Positions 8,518 through 17,709 of a DNA stretch of 64,000 nt are shown here, piece by piece. Location of the stretch: NCBI RefSeq assembly GCF_000308815.1, contig NZ_BAFX01000074.1, positions 186,001 to 250,000 of the forward strand. Reading direction: 5' to 3'. Below the pieces are notes generated by a model. That model did not search any database. It saw only the letters and a program-made list of their open reading frames with translations, and was not told the origin of the DNA. The translations under genes and the position numbers were made by a program. Within the stretch, counting starts at the first letter, position 1. Each line of letters opens with the position of its first letter. Source of the stretch: Nocardia concava NBRC 100430 (GTDB taxonomy: Bacteria; Actinomycetota; Actinomycetes; Mycobacteriales; Mycobacteriaceae).

Positions 8518-8575
8518 TGATGGTTTCATCATTTTCTCTTGACAGAGGAAACGGTCGTAACTGATGATTTCATCA
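8518..8575 (+). promoter_or_regulatory. Promoter with two identical-type 14-bp operators for the meta-cleavage operon
   Basis: TGATG-GTTT-CATCA (8518-8531) and TGATG-ATTT-CATCA (8562-8575) are two copies of one interrupted palindrome, 44 bp apart, i.e. about four helical turns. A perfect -35 TTGACA lies at 8539-8544 between them; the -10 region (about 8562-8568) overlaps the second copy. This fits cooperative repression of the operon by a dimeric regulator, which I cannot identify. Confidence 0.65.
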
Positions 8576-8596
8576 ATAACGGGCATGGAGGTGGCT

Positions 8597-9460
8597 GTGA
8601 CTGGCATCGATGAGGGCGTCACGACCGGGCGCACGGTTCGGGTCGACGGGCGCGAGATCTATTACGGTGAGGCCGGATCGGGGCCCGCGGTGGTGCTGCT
8701 GCACGGCGGCGGGCCGGGGGCGACGGGTGCGGCGAACTACTCGCGCAACATCGGGGCCCTGGCGGGGCGATACCGAGTGATCGTGCCGGATATGCCCGGG
8801 TACGGACGGTCGGCGAAGTGGATCGACCGGTCCGATCCGTTCGGGAGTCTCGCCGGGGCGGTGGGCGGGCTGCTGGACGAGCTCGGGATCGACGCGGCGC
8901 ATCTGGTCGGGAATTCCTACGGCGGTGCAGCGGCGCTGCGGCTGGCCATGGATCGGCCGGACAAGGTCGGGCGGATGGTCCTGATGGGGCCCGGCGGAGT
9001 CGGGACGACGCGGGCGCTGCCGACCGCGGGACTCAATGCCCTGCTGGACTACTACCGGGGCGATGGGCCGAGCCGGGAGAAGCTGCAGCGGTTCATTCGC
9101 GAATATCTCGTCTTCGACGGGGATTCCGTGCCCGAGGAGCTCATCGAGCAGCGCTACCGGGCCAGCATAGATCCGGAGGTGGTCGCCGATCCGCCGCTGC
9201 GTCGCCCGTCGGGGCCGCTGGCGCTGCGGACGCTGTGGCGGATGGACTTCACCCGAGACCCGCGGCTGCGCACGGTCGCTCACCCGATGCTGGTGTTCTG
9301 GGGCGCGAACGACAAGGTCAATCGTCCCGACGGCGGGCGGATGCTCGCGGCGGCCATGCCGAACTGCGACCTGTACCTCGCGGCCAATACCGGCCACTGG
9401 GTGCAGTGGGAACGCGCCGAGCTGTTCAACACGCTCGCGGGCGTCTTCCTCGAGGGCTGA
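8597..9460 (+). CDS. Alpha/beta hydrolase, meta-cleavage product hydrolase
   Basis: About 287 residues. It hydrolyses the C-C bond of the ring-opened vinylogous diketone made by the extradiol dioxygenase. The MhpC/BphD/HsaD pattern is present: oxyanion loop LHGGGPGATGAANYSRN, nucleophile elbow GNSYGGA, acid in WGANDKVNRPDGG and His in NTGHWVQWE. I choose GTG at 8597 because GGAGG lies 5 nt before it; ATG codons at 8564 and 8585 are possible but the first lies within an operator. It is first in a six-gene unit. The dioxygenase gene starts 2 nt after its stop. Confidence 0.9.
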   Translation: MTGIDEGVTTGRTVRVDGREIYYGEAGSGPAVVLLHGGGPGATGAANYSRNIGALAGRYRVIVPDMPGYGRSAKWIDRSDPFGSLAGAVGGLLDELGIDAAHLVGNSYGGAAALRLAMDRPDKVGRMVLMGPGGVGTTRALPTAGLNALLDYYRGDGPSREKLQRFIREYLVFDGDSVPEELIEQRYRASIDPEVVADPPLRRPSGPLALRTLWRMDFTRDPRLRTVAHPMLVFWGANDKVNRPDGGRMLAAAMPNCDLYLAANTGHWVQWERAELFNTLAGVFLEG

Positions 9461-9462
9461 GC

Positions 9463-10485
9463 ATGAGCGAGCGGTTACGGCCCGCCGGATCGGTATTCGG
9501 TGCGGTCCATCTGGGATACATTGCGGTGCGGTCGAATCGGATCACCGACTGGCGGCGCTTCGGCGCCGACGCCGTCGGCGTGCACGTCGACGACATCGAC
9601 GGTGGCGCACTGCGTTTCCGGCTCGATGACCGAGCCTGCCGATTCCTGATCGAGCGCGGACACGCCGAGGACGTGACCGCGCTGGGCTGGCAGATCGACG
9701 ATCACGAAACCTTCGACCGCATCCTCGCCCGGGTCACCGCACGCGGCGTGCCCATCGCCGAGGGCAGTGTGGAGGAGGCGGCACGGCGCGGGGTGGAGCG
9801 GCTGTGGCGGTTCGCCGGGCCCAAAGGCATTGCGCAGGAGATCTTCACGGCGCCGGTGACCACGCCCGAACCGCTGCGCATGCTCAGCTCCGGCTGGGTC
9901 ACCGGGGAGGCCGGACTGGGGCACGTGGCCCTGGTGTCGCGCGAGCCGGAGGCCGTGCGCGGGTATTACGGAACCGTCTTCGACTCCCGGCTCACCGATT
10001 ACATCGACGAGAACATCTCCGGGCTGCGCATGAAGATCCGATTCCTGCGGGTCAACGAGCGGCATCACTCGATCGCCATCGCCAATATTCGCGGCCTCCG
10101 GATCGATCCCCTGCGAACCAGGGTGCAGCACATCAATATTCAGTCCGCGACCCTGGACGACATGCTCGCCGCCTTCTCGCGGGTCACCGAGCTGGGTTTC
10201 CGCATGCAGTGGTCGGTCGGCCAGCACACCAACGACCGTGAGCTCTCGTTCTACTGCGTGACACCGTCGGGATTCGAACTCGAGGTCGGCTGGAATCCGC
10301 TCGTTATCGGGCCGGAACTCGAATCCACCTGGGAGCCCACGACTTATCAGGGCATCAGCGTCTGGGGCCACGGCGCGGTGGGGGAGACCGTGCTGGGCAA
10401 GTTCGCCCAGTTCCGTCAGGCCCTGCGCACGGTCCGCACACCCGAGATCACCGTCCCACAGCTCACCGGAGGACTGCCGCGATGA
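9463..10485 (+). CDS. Type I (VOC-fold) extradiol ring-cleavage dioxygenase
   Basis: Protein of 340 residues made of two glyoxalase-like (VOC) halves, as in BphC and HsaC. The catalytic half has the three Fe(II) ligands: His in GLGHVALVSRE, His in RVQHINIQSAT and Glu in GFELEVGWNP, with the usual His/Tyr environment. It cleaves a catechol ring next to the hydroxyls. The neighbours resemble the mhp (3-hydroxyphenylpropionate) genes, but MhpB is an unrelated class III enzyme, so this is a mosaic pathway. The stop overlaps the start of the monooxygenase gene. Confidence 0.92.
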   Translation: MSERLRPAGSVFGAVHLGYIAVRSNRITDWRRFGADAVGVHVDDIDGGALRFRLDDRACRFLIERGHAEDVTALGWQIDDHETFDRILARVTARGVPIAEGSVEEAARRGVERLWRFAGPKGIAQEIFTAPVTTPEPLRMLSSGWVTGEAGLGHVALVSREPEAVRGYYGTVFDSRLTDYIDENISGLRMKIRFLRVNERHHSIAIANIRGLRIDPLRTRVQHINIQSATLDDMLAAFSRVTELGFRMQWSVGQHTNDRELSFYCVTPSGFELEVGWNPLVIGPELESTWEPTTYQGISVWGHGAVGETVLGKFAQFRQALRTVRTPEITVPQLTGGLPR

Positions 10486-12236
10486 CGAATACCGACTATG
10501 ACGTCATTGTCGTCGGCCTCGGACCGACCGGCCTCACCCTGGCCAATCTGCTGGGCCGCCGCGGCGTCCGCGTGCTCGTCCTGGAACGTGAGCCCGAGTT
10601 CTATGGCATGGCCCGCGCGGTCTACACCGACGACGAGGGCATGCGGATCTTCCAGACCGCCGGTGCGGCAGATGAACTCGCCGCCGACATGAATATCGAC
10701 TCGACGGTGCAGTGGGTGCGCGGCGATGGTCGGGTACTGGCGCAGTTTCACCGCACCGACCGGCCCCTGGGCTGGCCGATCGCGAACTTTCTCTATCAGC
10801 CGTACCTGGAGAACACCCTCGAACGCGCCCTCGTCCGATACCCGCACGTCACCGTGCGGCGTGGGCGAGAGGTCCTCGGCTTCGACCAGGACGGCGACGG
10901 CGTCACCGTCGAACACGCCCGATGCGGTGGCACGGGATACGGCAAGAACGCGCCCGATACCGACCCGCGGACGGCTGAGCGGGCGCGTGCCCGGTTCCTC
11001 GTCGGCTGCGACGGCGGGCGCAGCGTGGTGCGCACCGAACTCGGAATCGACATGCACGGCACCAGCTTTCCCGAGCGCTGGCTGGTCGTGGATCTGAAGG
11101 CCCGCGACGGCGCGGACGCCTTCCGGCACCTGCCCTACTTCGACTTCGTCTGCGACCCGGACCTGCCGATCGTGTCCTGCCCGCAGCCGGGCGGGCACCA
11201 CCGCTTCGAGTTCATGCTCACCGAGACCCAGACCAAGGAGGAGATGGAGAGCCCGGAAACGGTGCGCCGTCACATCTCCCGCTTCGTGGACCCGGACCAG
11301 GTCGAGGTCCTGCGCAGGCTGGTCTACACATTCAACGCGGTGGTCGCCGACTGCTGGCGCGAGGGCCGGGTCCTGATCGCGGGCGACGCCGCCCACATGA
11401 CCCCGCAGTTCATCGGCCAGGGCATGAACTCGGGGGTCCGCGACGCCGACAACCTCTCCTGGAAACTCACCGCGATCCTGAAACACGGTGCGGACCAACG
11501 GATTCTGGACACCTACGAGGCCGAACGCCGACCGCACGCCAAGGCCATGATCGATCTGTCGGTCTTCAACAAGAACGTCGTCTCGCTGAGCAATCCGCTG
11601 CTCGCCGGAGCCCGAGACCTCGCCCTTGCCACCGCCGTGCGGCTGCCCGGAGTCGGCGGCTGGCTCCGAGCCGCGAAATTCAAGCCGTCCCCGCGCTTCC
11701 GGCGCGGCGCGTACCTGGGACTGCCGCGTCGGGGATGGCGCGGCATCGAGGGGACCCTCGCCCCGCAACCCGATGTCCGCACCTTCGACGGGCGACCCCT
11801 GCGCTTGGATGACGCACTCGGCGTGGGCTTTTCGCTGGTCGGCTACGGCGTCGACCCCCGCGCGGGGCTGAGCGGCGAGGAACTGGCGATCCTGCGGGCG
11901 TTGGGCATCGGTTTCGTCACGCTGTATGCCGTCGGCGGCAGGCCGCAGGGCAGGCCGGGCGATCGGCAGATCGTCCCCGACCACGTGACCGACGTCGAGG
12001 ATCACACCGGTGCACTGACCCGGTGGCTCGCCAAGGGCGGTGCCCGGCGCGGCAGCGTGATCCTGTTACGCCCCGACCGGTTCGTCTTCGGCATTGCCCG
12101 GCCAGGACGCGCCGGGGAGCTGATCGGTGAGCTCCGCACACAGCTGTTCGGTTCCGGCGGCGGGCCGACCGCGCGGCCTTCGGTACCGGTGGTGGCCGCG
12201 ACGAAGACCGCGCCGGGTTTGGAGGAGATTCGATGA
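10482..12236 (+). CDS. FAD-dependent aromatic hydroxylase, MhpA-like
   Basis: Protein of 584 residues, a group A flavin monooxygenase that hydroxylates a phenolic ring using NAD(P)H and O2, feeding the dioxygenase. Seen: Rossmann motif VVGLGPTGLTLANLLGRRGV at the N-terminus, the DG motif LVGCDGGRSVVRTELGI near residue 180 and the FAD motif AGDAAHMTPQFIGQGMNSGV near 305. A C-terminal thioredoxin-like portion (about residues 420-584) is as in MhpA and related hydroxylases. ATGA overlaps join it to the genes on both sides. The physiological substrate (hydroxyphenylpropionate-like or other) cannot be read from sequence. Confidence 0.9.
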   Translation: MTNTDYDVIVVGLGPTGLTLANLLGRRGVRVLVLEREPEFYGMARAVYTDDEGMRIFQTAGAADELAADMNIDSTVQWVRGDGRVLAQFHRTDRPLGWPIANFLYQPYLENTLERALVRYPHVTVRRGREVLGFDQDGDGVTVEHARCGGTGYGKNAPDTDPRTAERARARFLVGCDGGRSVVRTELGIDMHGTSFPERWLVVDLKARDGADAFRHLPYFDFVCDPDLPIVSCPQPGGHHRFEFMLTETQTKEEMESPETVRRHISRFVDPDQVEVLRRLVYTFNAVVADCWREGRVLIAGDAAHMTPQFIGQGMNSGVRDADNLSWKLTAILKHGADQRILDTYEAERRPHAKAMIDLSVFNKNVVSLSNPLLAGARDLALATAVRLPGVGGWLRAAKFKPSPRFRRGAYLGLPRRGWRGIEGTLAPQPDVRTFDGRPLRLDDALGVGFSLVGYGVDPRAGLSGEELAILRALGIGFVTLYAVGGRPQGRPGDRQIVPDHVTDVEDHTGALTRWLAKGGARRGSVILLRPDRFVFGIARPGRAGELIGELRTQLFGSGGGPTARPSVPVVAATKTAPGLEEIR

Positions 12237-13048
12237 AATCGACAGTGATCGAGAGCCCGCAGGTGCGCGCGGCAGCCGAGCGACTGGCCCGCGCGATGGC
12301 GACCGGGGAGCCGGTCGAGCCGGTGCGTGAGCTGATCGGGCCGGACGATGTCGCGGTGGCGTATGCCGTGCAGCGCATCGGGGTTCGGGACCGGGTAGCG
12401 GCCGGGGCGCGGGTGGTGGGACGCAAGATCGGGCTCACGTCACCCGCCGTGCAGCGGCAGCTCGGGGTGAATCAGCCGGACTTCGGGGTGCTGTTCGACG
12501 AGATGGATGTCGCCGAGACTCCGGCGGCGCGACGGCCCGCGCTGCTGCAGCCGAAGATCGAGGCGGAGCTGGCGTTCGTATTGGGCGCCGACCTCGACGG
12601 CGAGCAAATCGATGCGATCGCAGTGCGCGGGGCGGTCGAGTACGCGGTCGCCGCGCTGGAGATCGTGGACAGCCGAATCGCGAACTGGGACATCGGTTTC
12701 GCCGACACCGTCGCGGACAACGCGTCGAGCGGATGGTTCGCGCTGGGCGCGGAGCGGCTCTCGCTGACCGAGTTCGAACCGCGCGATATCGCCATGAGCA
12801 TGGCCGTCGACGGGGAGATCGTGTCCACCGGAACGGGTTCGGCGTGCCTGGGGGATCCGCTGAACGCGCTGGCCTGGCTGGCGCGCACCGCACGTGATTT
12901 CGGTGATCCGCTGCGCGCCGGGGAGATCGTGCTCTCCGGCGCGCTCGGACCCATGGCCCCGCTGCGCCCCGGCGCCCGGGTGCGATCCGAATTGTTCAGT
13001 GGCACCGGTCTTCTCGGTGCGGTCGACTTCACCTGGGAGCAACGATGA
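12233..13048 (+). CDS. mhpD: 2-keto-4-pentenoate hydratase
   Basis: Protein of 271 residues of the hydratase/fumarylacetoacetase family. It adds water to 2-hydroxypenta-2,4-dienoate to give 4-hydroxy-2-oxovalerate. Family segments are [20 protein letters not shown], the metal-binding region [17 protein letters not shown], and the ending with [13 protein letters not shown]. It overlaps the genes before and after by 4 nt, and is followed, as in mhp-type operons, by the acetaldehyde dehydrogenase and aldolase genes. Confidence 0.92.
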   Translation: MKSTVIESPQVRAAAERLARAMATGEPVEPVRELIGPDDVAVAYAVQRIGVRDRVAAGARVVGRKIGLTSPAVQRQLGVNQPDFGVLFDEMDVAETPAARRPALLQPKIEAELAFVLGADLDGEQIDAIAVRGAVEYAVAALEIVDSRIANWDIGFADTVADNASSGWFALGAERLSLTEFEPRDIAMSMAVDGEIVSTGTGSACLGDPLNALAWLARTARDFGDPLRAGEIVLSGALGPMAPLRPGARVRSELFSGTGLLGAVDFTWEQR

Positions 13049-13980
13049 GTCGTACGAAGGTCGCCGTGATCGGCTCGGGCAATATCGGCACCGATCTGAT
13101 GATCAAGGTGCTGCGGCTGTCGGACACCCTCGAGATGGCCGCGATGGTGGGCATCGATCCCGCCTCCGACGGGCTGGCGCGCGCCGATCGGCTGGGTGTG
13201 CCGACCACCGCGCACGGGGTCGACGGACTGATCGGTATGCCCCACTTCGACGAGATCGACGTGGTCTTCGACGCCACCTCGGCGGGTGCGCACCGGGCCA
13301 ACGCGGCGGCGCTCGCGCCCCACGGCAAGCGGCTGATCGATCTGACCCCCGCCGCGATCGGGCCTTTCGTGGTGCCCGCGGTCAACCTGGACGCGCACCT
13401 CGACGCCTCCGACGTGAACATGGTGACCTGCGGCGGGCAGGCCACGATTCCGATCGTGGCCGCGATCTCCCGGGTCGCCGCGGTGCCCTACGCGGAGATC
13501 GTCGCCTCCATCGCGTCGAAATCCGCCGGTCCGGGCACCCGCGCGAATATCGACGAGTTCACCGAAACCACCTCGCGCGCCATCGAAGCCGTGGGCGGTG
13601 CGGCGCGGGGCCGGGCCATCATCATCCTCAACCCGGCCGAGCCGCCGCTCGTCATGCGTGACACCGTGCTGGCGCTGATCAATGACCCGGACTCGGAACA
13701 CGAAGCGGCCGTGCGGGAATCGATCACCGCCATGGTGGCCGCGGTGGCTGCGTACGTGCCCGGGTACCGGTTGAAACAGGACATCCAGATCACGCCGCTG
13801 GCTCCGGGCGCGGCGCTGCGCACGCTCACCGGGAACGCGCCTGTCACCCATCAGGTTTCGGTGTTCCTCGAGGTCGAGGGTGCGGCCCACTACCTCCCGG
13901 CGTACGCCGGAAACCTCGACATCATGACCTCGGCCGCACTGCGGGTGGCCGAATGCCTGGCCAGGGAGAGCATTCGATGA
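13045..13980 (+). CDS. mhpF: Acylating acetaldehyde dehydrogenase
   Basis: Protein of 311 residues, full length. It converts the acetaldehyde released by the aldolase to acetyl-CoA with NAD+ and CoA. The N-terminal nucleotide-binding motif is [17 protein letters not shown], and the catalytic Cys lies in [18 protein letters not shown] (about residue 132). These enzymes channel acetaldehyde directly from the aldolase with which they form a complex; the gene overlap (ATGA) with the aldolase gene agrees. Confidence 0.95.
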   Translation: MSRTKVAVIGSGNIGTDLMIKVLRLSDTLEMAAMVGIDPASDGLARADRLGVPTTAHGVDGLIGMPHFDEIDVVFDATSAGAHRANAAALAPHGKRLIDLTPAAIGPFVVPAVNLDAHLDASDVNMVTCGGQATIPIVAAISRVAAVPYAEIVASIASKSAGPGTRANIDEFTETTSRAIEAVGGAARGRAIIILNPAEPPLVMRDTVLALINDPDSEHEAAVRESITAMVAAVAAYVPGYRLKQDIQITPLAPGAALRTLTGNAPVTHQVSVFLEVEGAAHYLPAYAGNLDIMTSAALRVAECLARESIR

Positions 13981-14990
13981 CCCGGATATATCTGCAGGAC
14001 GTGACCTTGCGCGACGGGATGCACGCGCTGCGGCACCGCATCAGCCCGGCGACTGTCGCGCGGGTGGCGGCCGCCCTGGACGCGGCCGGGGTGGACGCCG
14101 TGGAGGTCGCACACGGCGACGGCCTGCACGGCGGCAGCCTCACCTACGGTCCCGGTAGCCACACCGATTGGGACTGGCTGGAAGCCGCGGCGGGCGCGCT
14201 CACCACCGCCCGGCTGACCACGCTGTTGCTGCCGGGCATCGGCACCGTCGAAGACCTGCGCCGCGCCTGCGATCTCGGCGTGCGCTCGGTGCGGGTGGCG
14301 ACCCATTGCACCGAGGCCGATATCGCCGCACAGCACATCGCGCACGCCCGTGAGCTCGGCATGGACGTCTCCGGGTTCCTCATGATGAGCCACCTGAACA
14401 GCCCGGAGGGGCTCGCCGCACAGGCCAAGCTCATGGAATCGTATGGCGCGCACTGCGTTTACGTCACCGACTCCGGCGGCAGGCTCACCATGGACGGCGT
14501 GCGCGACCGTGTCCGCGCCTACCGCGAGGTCCTCGACGACGGCACCGAGATCGGGATTCACGCGCACCAGAATCTGTCCCTCGCGGTGGCCAACAGCGTG
14601 GTGGCCGTCGAGGCAGGTGTGGCGCGGGTCGACGCATCGCTGGCGGGTCTCGGTGCGGGAGCGGGCAATACGCCGCTCGAGGCCTTCGCGGCGGTCGCCG
14701 AGCTGTCCGGCTGGAAGCACGGAGCCGACCTGGACGCGCTCACCGACGCCGCGGACGACCTGATCCGGCCGCTGCTGGATCGTCCGGTCCAAGTGGATCG
14801 CGAGACCCTCGCGCTCGGCTACGCGGGCGTGTACTCGAGCTTCCTGCGGCACGCCGAGAACGCCTCCGCCGCCTACGGAGTCGATGTCCGGGCACTGCTG
14901 GTCGAGGCCGGTCGGCGTCGGCTGGTGGGCGGTCAAGAGGACATGCTCGTCGATATCGCGCTGGATCTCGTCGCCCAGGGCGCGAAGTGA
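13977..14990 (+). CDS. mhpE: 4-hydroxy-2-oxovalerate aldolase
   Basis: Protein of 337 residues, a DmpG-type class II aldolase that splits 4-hydroxy-2-oxovalerate into pyruvate and acetaldehyde. Seen: [13 protein letters not shown] at the start with the catalytic Arg-Asp, the metal-binding [20 protein letters not shown] near residue 200, and the C-terminal communication domain that binds the dehydrogenase. The start is the ATG overlapping the stop of mhpF; open frame upstream of it is inside mhpF. It is the last gene of the operon. The TetR gene converges on it, with stop codons almost touching. Confidence 0.95.
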   Translation: MTRIYLQDVTLRDGMHALRHRISPATVARVAAALDAAGVDAVEVAHGDGLHGGSLTYGPGSHTDWDWLEAAAGALTTARLTTLLLPGIGTVEDLRRACDLGVRSVRVATHCTEADIAAQHIAHARELGMDVSGFLMMSHLNSPEGLAAQAKLMESYGAHCVYVTDSGGRLTMDGVRDRVRAYREVLDDGTEIGIHAHQNLSLAVANSVVAVEAGVARVDASLAGLGAGAGNTPLEAFAAVAELSGWKHGADLDALTDAADDLIRPLLDRPVQVDRETLALGYAGVYSSFLRHAENASAAYGVDVRALLVEAGRRRLVGGQEDMLVDIALDLVAQGAK

Positions 14991-14992
14991 CC

Positions 14993-15643
14993 TCAGAGCT
15001 GCGGCTGCGGCGGCAGGTCGCCGGTGGTCAGCCGCTCGGCCGCCTGCTTGGTCATGCCGAACATGCGCAGCACGTGGAAGGTCATCTCGTCGGTGAGCGC
15101 GTCCGCGTCGGCGTCGGGCCGGGCGTCGAGCAGTTGCAGCAGTCCCAGCAGCGCACCGCCCGCGGCCATCACGGCCATGTCCGCGTCCATCGGCTCGAAG
15201 CGTCCCGCCTCCTGGGCGGCGCGGATGTCGTGGCGGGCGCGCGGGGCCAGGCCCTCGTCGCGCAGCAGCACCGACAGGCCCGAATTCAGGATCACCCGAA
15301 CCTCTTCGGGCAACTGCCGCTGCAGGCGGCCGGTCATGCGGAAACTCACCGCGAAGACCTCGGCCGGATCGTCGTAGCGGGCCACGATGTCGTCGCGCAT
15401 CTCGCTGTAGATCAGCAGCACCGAGCGGACGGCCTCGTCGAAAAGCTCTTCCTTGGACCCGAAGTGGTTGTAGAACGAGCCGAATCCGACATCGGCGGCA
15501 TCGGTGATCTCCTGGATGCTCACCGCGGAACGTCCCTCCGACAGGAACTTCCGCGCCGCGCCGAGCAGGGCATTGCGGGTGCGTTCGCGCCGCCGGTCGG
15601 TGCGGGTGCGCACCTCGGGTGCTGCGGCCATCGGCTGCCTCAT
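14993..15643 (-). CDS. TetR-family transcriptional regulator
   Basis: Protein of 216 residues. The N-terminal DNA-binding domain is clear: RERTRNALLGAARKFLSEG, then SIQEITDAADVGFGSFYNHF and GSKEELFDEAVRSV, the canonical TetR helix-turn-helix. The C-terminal ligand domain is not a type I recognise. An ATG at 15631 is an alternative start. It diverges from the amidohydrolase gene, and a 30-bp interrupted palindrome sits 23 bp from its start codon, so it probably controls itself and that gene. It may also control the adjoining meta-cleavage operon, although that promoter carries a different palindrome. Confidence 0.92.
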   Translation of the reverse strand: MRQPMAAAPEVRTRTDRRRERTRNALLGAARKFLSEGRSAVSIQEITDAADVGFGSFYNHFGSKEELFDEAVRSVLLIYSEMRDDIVARYDDPAEVFAVSFRMTGRLQRQLPEEVRVILNSGLSVLLRDEGLAPRARHDIRAAQEAGRFEPMDADMAVMAAGGALLGLLQLLDARPDADADALTDEMTFHVLRMFGMTKQAAERLTTGDLPPQPQL

Positions 15644-15665
15644 TCCATTCGAAACCGTAGACAGA

Positions 15666-15695
15666 ATCGTATCTGACGAAAATATCAGAAGCGAT
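15666..15695. promoter_or_regulatory. Candidate TetR operator (30-bp symmetric palindrome)
   Basis: ATCG-NN-TCTGA-N8-TCAGA-NN-CGAT is symmetric in both arm sequence and spacing. It lies between the divergent TetR (start 15643) and amidohydrolase (start 15723) genes, the usual place for a TetR binding site. Confidence 0.7.
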
Positions 15696-15722
15696 TTCGA
15701 TCATGATCGAAAGGCGAACGCC

Positions 15723-16856
15723 GTGACAGACTCTCGGCCGCGCTCCCGCGGCACCGTCAACCGCCGCAACGCCCTGGGCGGCAGCCTGGCCGGTGTGCTC
15801 GGCCTGGCCGCGTCGGCGCTGCCCGGCGGACCCACCGGACCGGCCCGCGCTCAGCAGCCCGCGCCGACCGGGACCTACCGCATCGACCTGCACGCCCACT
15901 TCCTGCCGCCGGATTATCGTGCCGCGCTGCTCGAACACGGGCATGTCACCATCGGCGGCTACCCGACCCCGGACTGGTCGCCCGAGCAGGCCATCGCGTT
16001 CATGGACTACTACGGCATTCAGGCACAGGCGCTTTCGGTATCCGACCCGGGCGTGTCGTTCCTCGGCGGCAAGGAGGCCGTCGATATGGCCCGCTACTGC
16101 AACACCTACGCCGCGGGGCTGTTCGCCTCGAATCCGACGCGGTTCGGCGCGTTCGCCGTGCTGCCGATGCCCGACATCCCGGCCTCGATCGACGAGGCGA
16201 TCCACGCCCTCGACGAACTCCACCTGGACGGGGTGATCCTGCTGTCCGCCTACAACGGTGTGTATCTGGGTGATCCGCGCTTCGAGCCGCTGATGATCGC
16301 GCTGAACCAGCGCAACGCCTACGTGTTCGTCCACCCGGCGGCGATACCCGACCACGCCAAGCCAGGACTTCCGCTGCCGGACTTCCTGGAGGAGTTCACC
16401 TTCGACACCACGCGGGCCGCCACGATGATGATGGTGACCGGAATGACCCAGCGGTATCCGAACATTCGCTTCCAGCTCGCACACGCGGGCGGCACGGTTC
16501 CGTTCCTCTCGCATCGGCTCAGCGTGGCGTCGCAATCGGTGCTCGGGCAGCTGTGGCCGGAGGATCTGCCCCGGCCCTCGATCCTCGACACCAAGAATCA
16601 GATCGGTCGCTTCTATTACGACACCGCGCTGAGCGGGTCGGCCGCCGCCATGGCCGCCGTGCTGCAGGTGACGGCACGCGATCACATCGTCTTCGGCTCC
16701 GACTGGCCCTTCAGCGCACTCACCTTGCCGCAGACCGGTTCCCATGACCCCGCGCCCGGGCTCAGCGACGTTTTCGATGCCGATCAACGACTGGAGATCG
16801 AGCGGATCAACCCGCTGCGGCAGCTGCCCCGGCTGGCCGCCGCCGTCGGCGCCTGA
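15723..16856 (+). CDS. Amidohydrolase-2 (ACMSD-like) family protein with Tat-like signal
   Basis: About 377 residues. The TIM-barrel metal enzyme signature starts at RIDLHAHFLPPDY (HxH metal ligands) and ends with VFGSDWPF (metal-binding Asp), as in ACMSD and resorcylate-type decarboxylases or hydrolases; GGTVPFLSHR lies in between. The N-terminus carries NRRNALGGSLAGVLGLAA followed by an Ala/Pro-rich stretch with ARAQQ, which looks like a twin-arginine export signal, unusual for the cytoplasmic decarboxylases of this family. Start GTG at 15723 has GAAAGG 8 nt upstream. It is divergent from TetR across a palindromic operator. The reaction could be decarboxylation or hydrolysis of an aromatic or heterocyclic acid; substrate unknown. 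Confidence 0.85.
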   Translation: MTDSRPRSRGTVNRRNALGGSLAGVLGLAASALPGGPTGPARAQQPAPTGTYRIDLHAHFLPPDYRAALLEHGHVTIGGYPTPDWSPEQAIAFMDYYGIQAQALSVSDPGVSFLGGKEAVDMARYCNTYAAGLFASNPTRFGAFAVLPMPDIPASIDEAIHALDELHLDGVILLSAYNGVYLGDPRFEPLMIALNQRNAYVFVHPAAIPDHAKPGLPLPDFLEEFTFDTTRAATMMMVTGMTQRYPNIRFQLAHAGGTVPFLSHRLSVASQSVLGQLWPEDLPRPSILDTKNQIGRFYYDTALSGSAAAMAAVLQVTARDHIVFGSDWPFSALTLPQTGSHDPAPGLSDVFDADQRLEIERINPLRQLPRLAAAVGA

Positions 16857-16921
16857 GTGCTAAATATCTCCCCCTGAGCGCAATGGTGGGAGCGCGCGCA
16901 AACCGGTGGCAGACTCGGCGT

Positions 16922-17593
16922 ATGACGACTGCCAACTGGGCCGAGGTTGATCGCTATCTGGTCGAAACCCTCGTGGGACACGGGGATTCGGCCACTCTGG
17001 AAGCCAATGCGGCGGCGGGCCTGCCCGCCATCGACGTGTCGCCGCCGCAGGGGAAGTTCCTGTATCTGCTCGCGAAGTCGGTGCTGGCGCGGCGGGTGCT
17101 GGAGATCGGGACGCTGGGCGGGTACAGCACCGCGTGGTTGGCGCGGGCGGTGGGGAAGTCCGGGCAGGTGGTGACGCTCGAGTACGCGGCCAAGCATGCG
17201 GAGGTGGCGCGGGAGAATCTGGATCGCGCCGGTGTGGGGGAGCGGGTGGAGATCCGGGTGGGGGCGGCGCTGGACTCGCTGCCGGTATTGGCGGACGAGC
17301 AGCCGGAACCGTTCGATCTGGTGTTCATCGACGCCGACAAGGTCAACAACTCGAATTATGTGCGGTGGGCGCTGCGGCTGACGCGGCCCGGGTCGGTGAT
17401 CATCGTCGACAATGTGGTGCGCGATGGCGGTATCGCCCATGCGGATTCGGCGGACGCGGCCGTGCGAGCCAGTCGCGAGGTCATCGAATTGATCGCCGGC
17501 GAACCGCGCTTGGACGGGACCGTGCTGCAGACCGTCGGCGGTAAGGGCTGGGACGGGATCGCCTATGCGGTCGTGCTGGGCGAGGACGACTGA
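16922..17593 (+). CDS. O-methyltransferase, CCoAOMT-type family
   Basis: Protein of 223 residues with the SAM-binding motif VLEIGTLGGYSTAWLARA (about residues 59-76) and the metal-binding segment of family 3 O-methyltransferases, DLVFIDADKVNNSNYVRWAL followed by GSVIIVDNVVRDG. It would methylate a catechol-type hydroxyl group. The start at 16922 is chosen because the family normally begins shortly before this point; upstream open frame (to 16883) lacks family sequence. Its relation to the ring-cleavage operon 2 kb away is only suggestive. Confidence 0.9.
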   Translation: MTTANWAEVDRYLVETLVGHGDSATLEANAAAGLPAIDVSPPQGKFLYLLAKSVLARRVLEIGTLGGYSTAWLARAVGKSGQVVTLEYAAKHAEVARENLDRAGVGERVEIRVGAALDSLPVLADEQPEPFDLVFIDADKVNNSNYVRWALRLTRPGSVIIVDNVVRDGGIAHADSADAAVRASREVIELIAGEPRLDGTVLQTVGGKGWDGIAYAVVLGEDD

Positions 17594-17709
17594 GTCGGAG
17601 CTCACTCCGCACGGGTGAGCTGGGGATATCTGCCCGGCTCACCCACTTCGGTTCTGATTGCCGAAAAGTTGCCTGGCATCGAGCGGGTCGGGTCAATACG
17701 GTCGGAGCA

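Noticed and set aside
13890..16787. Very long minus-strand open frame opposite the aldolase and amidohydrolase genes
   Set aside because: It crosses the real TetR gene in the wrong frame and consists of low-complexity Arg/Gly/His sequence, an antisense artefact of high GC.
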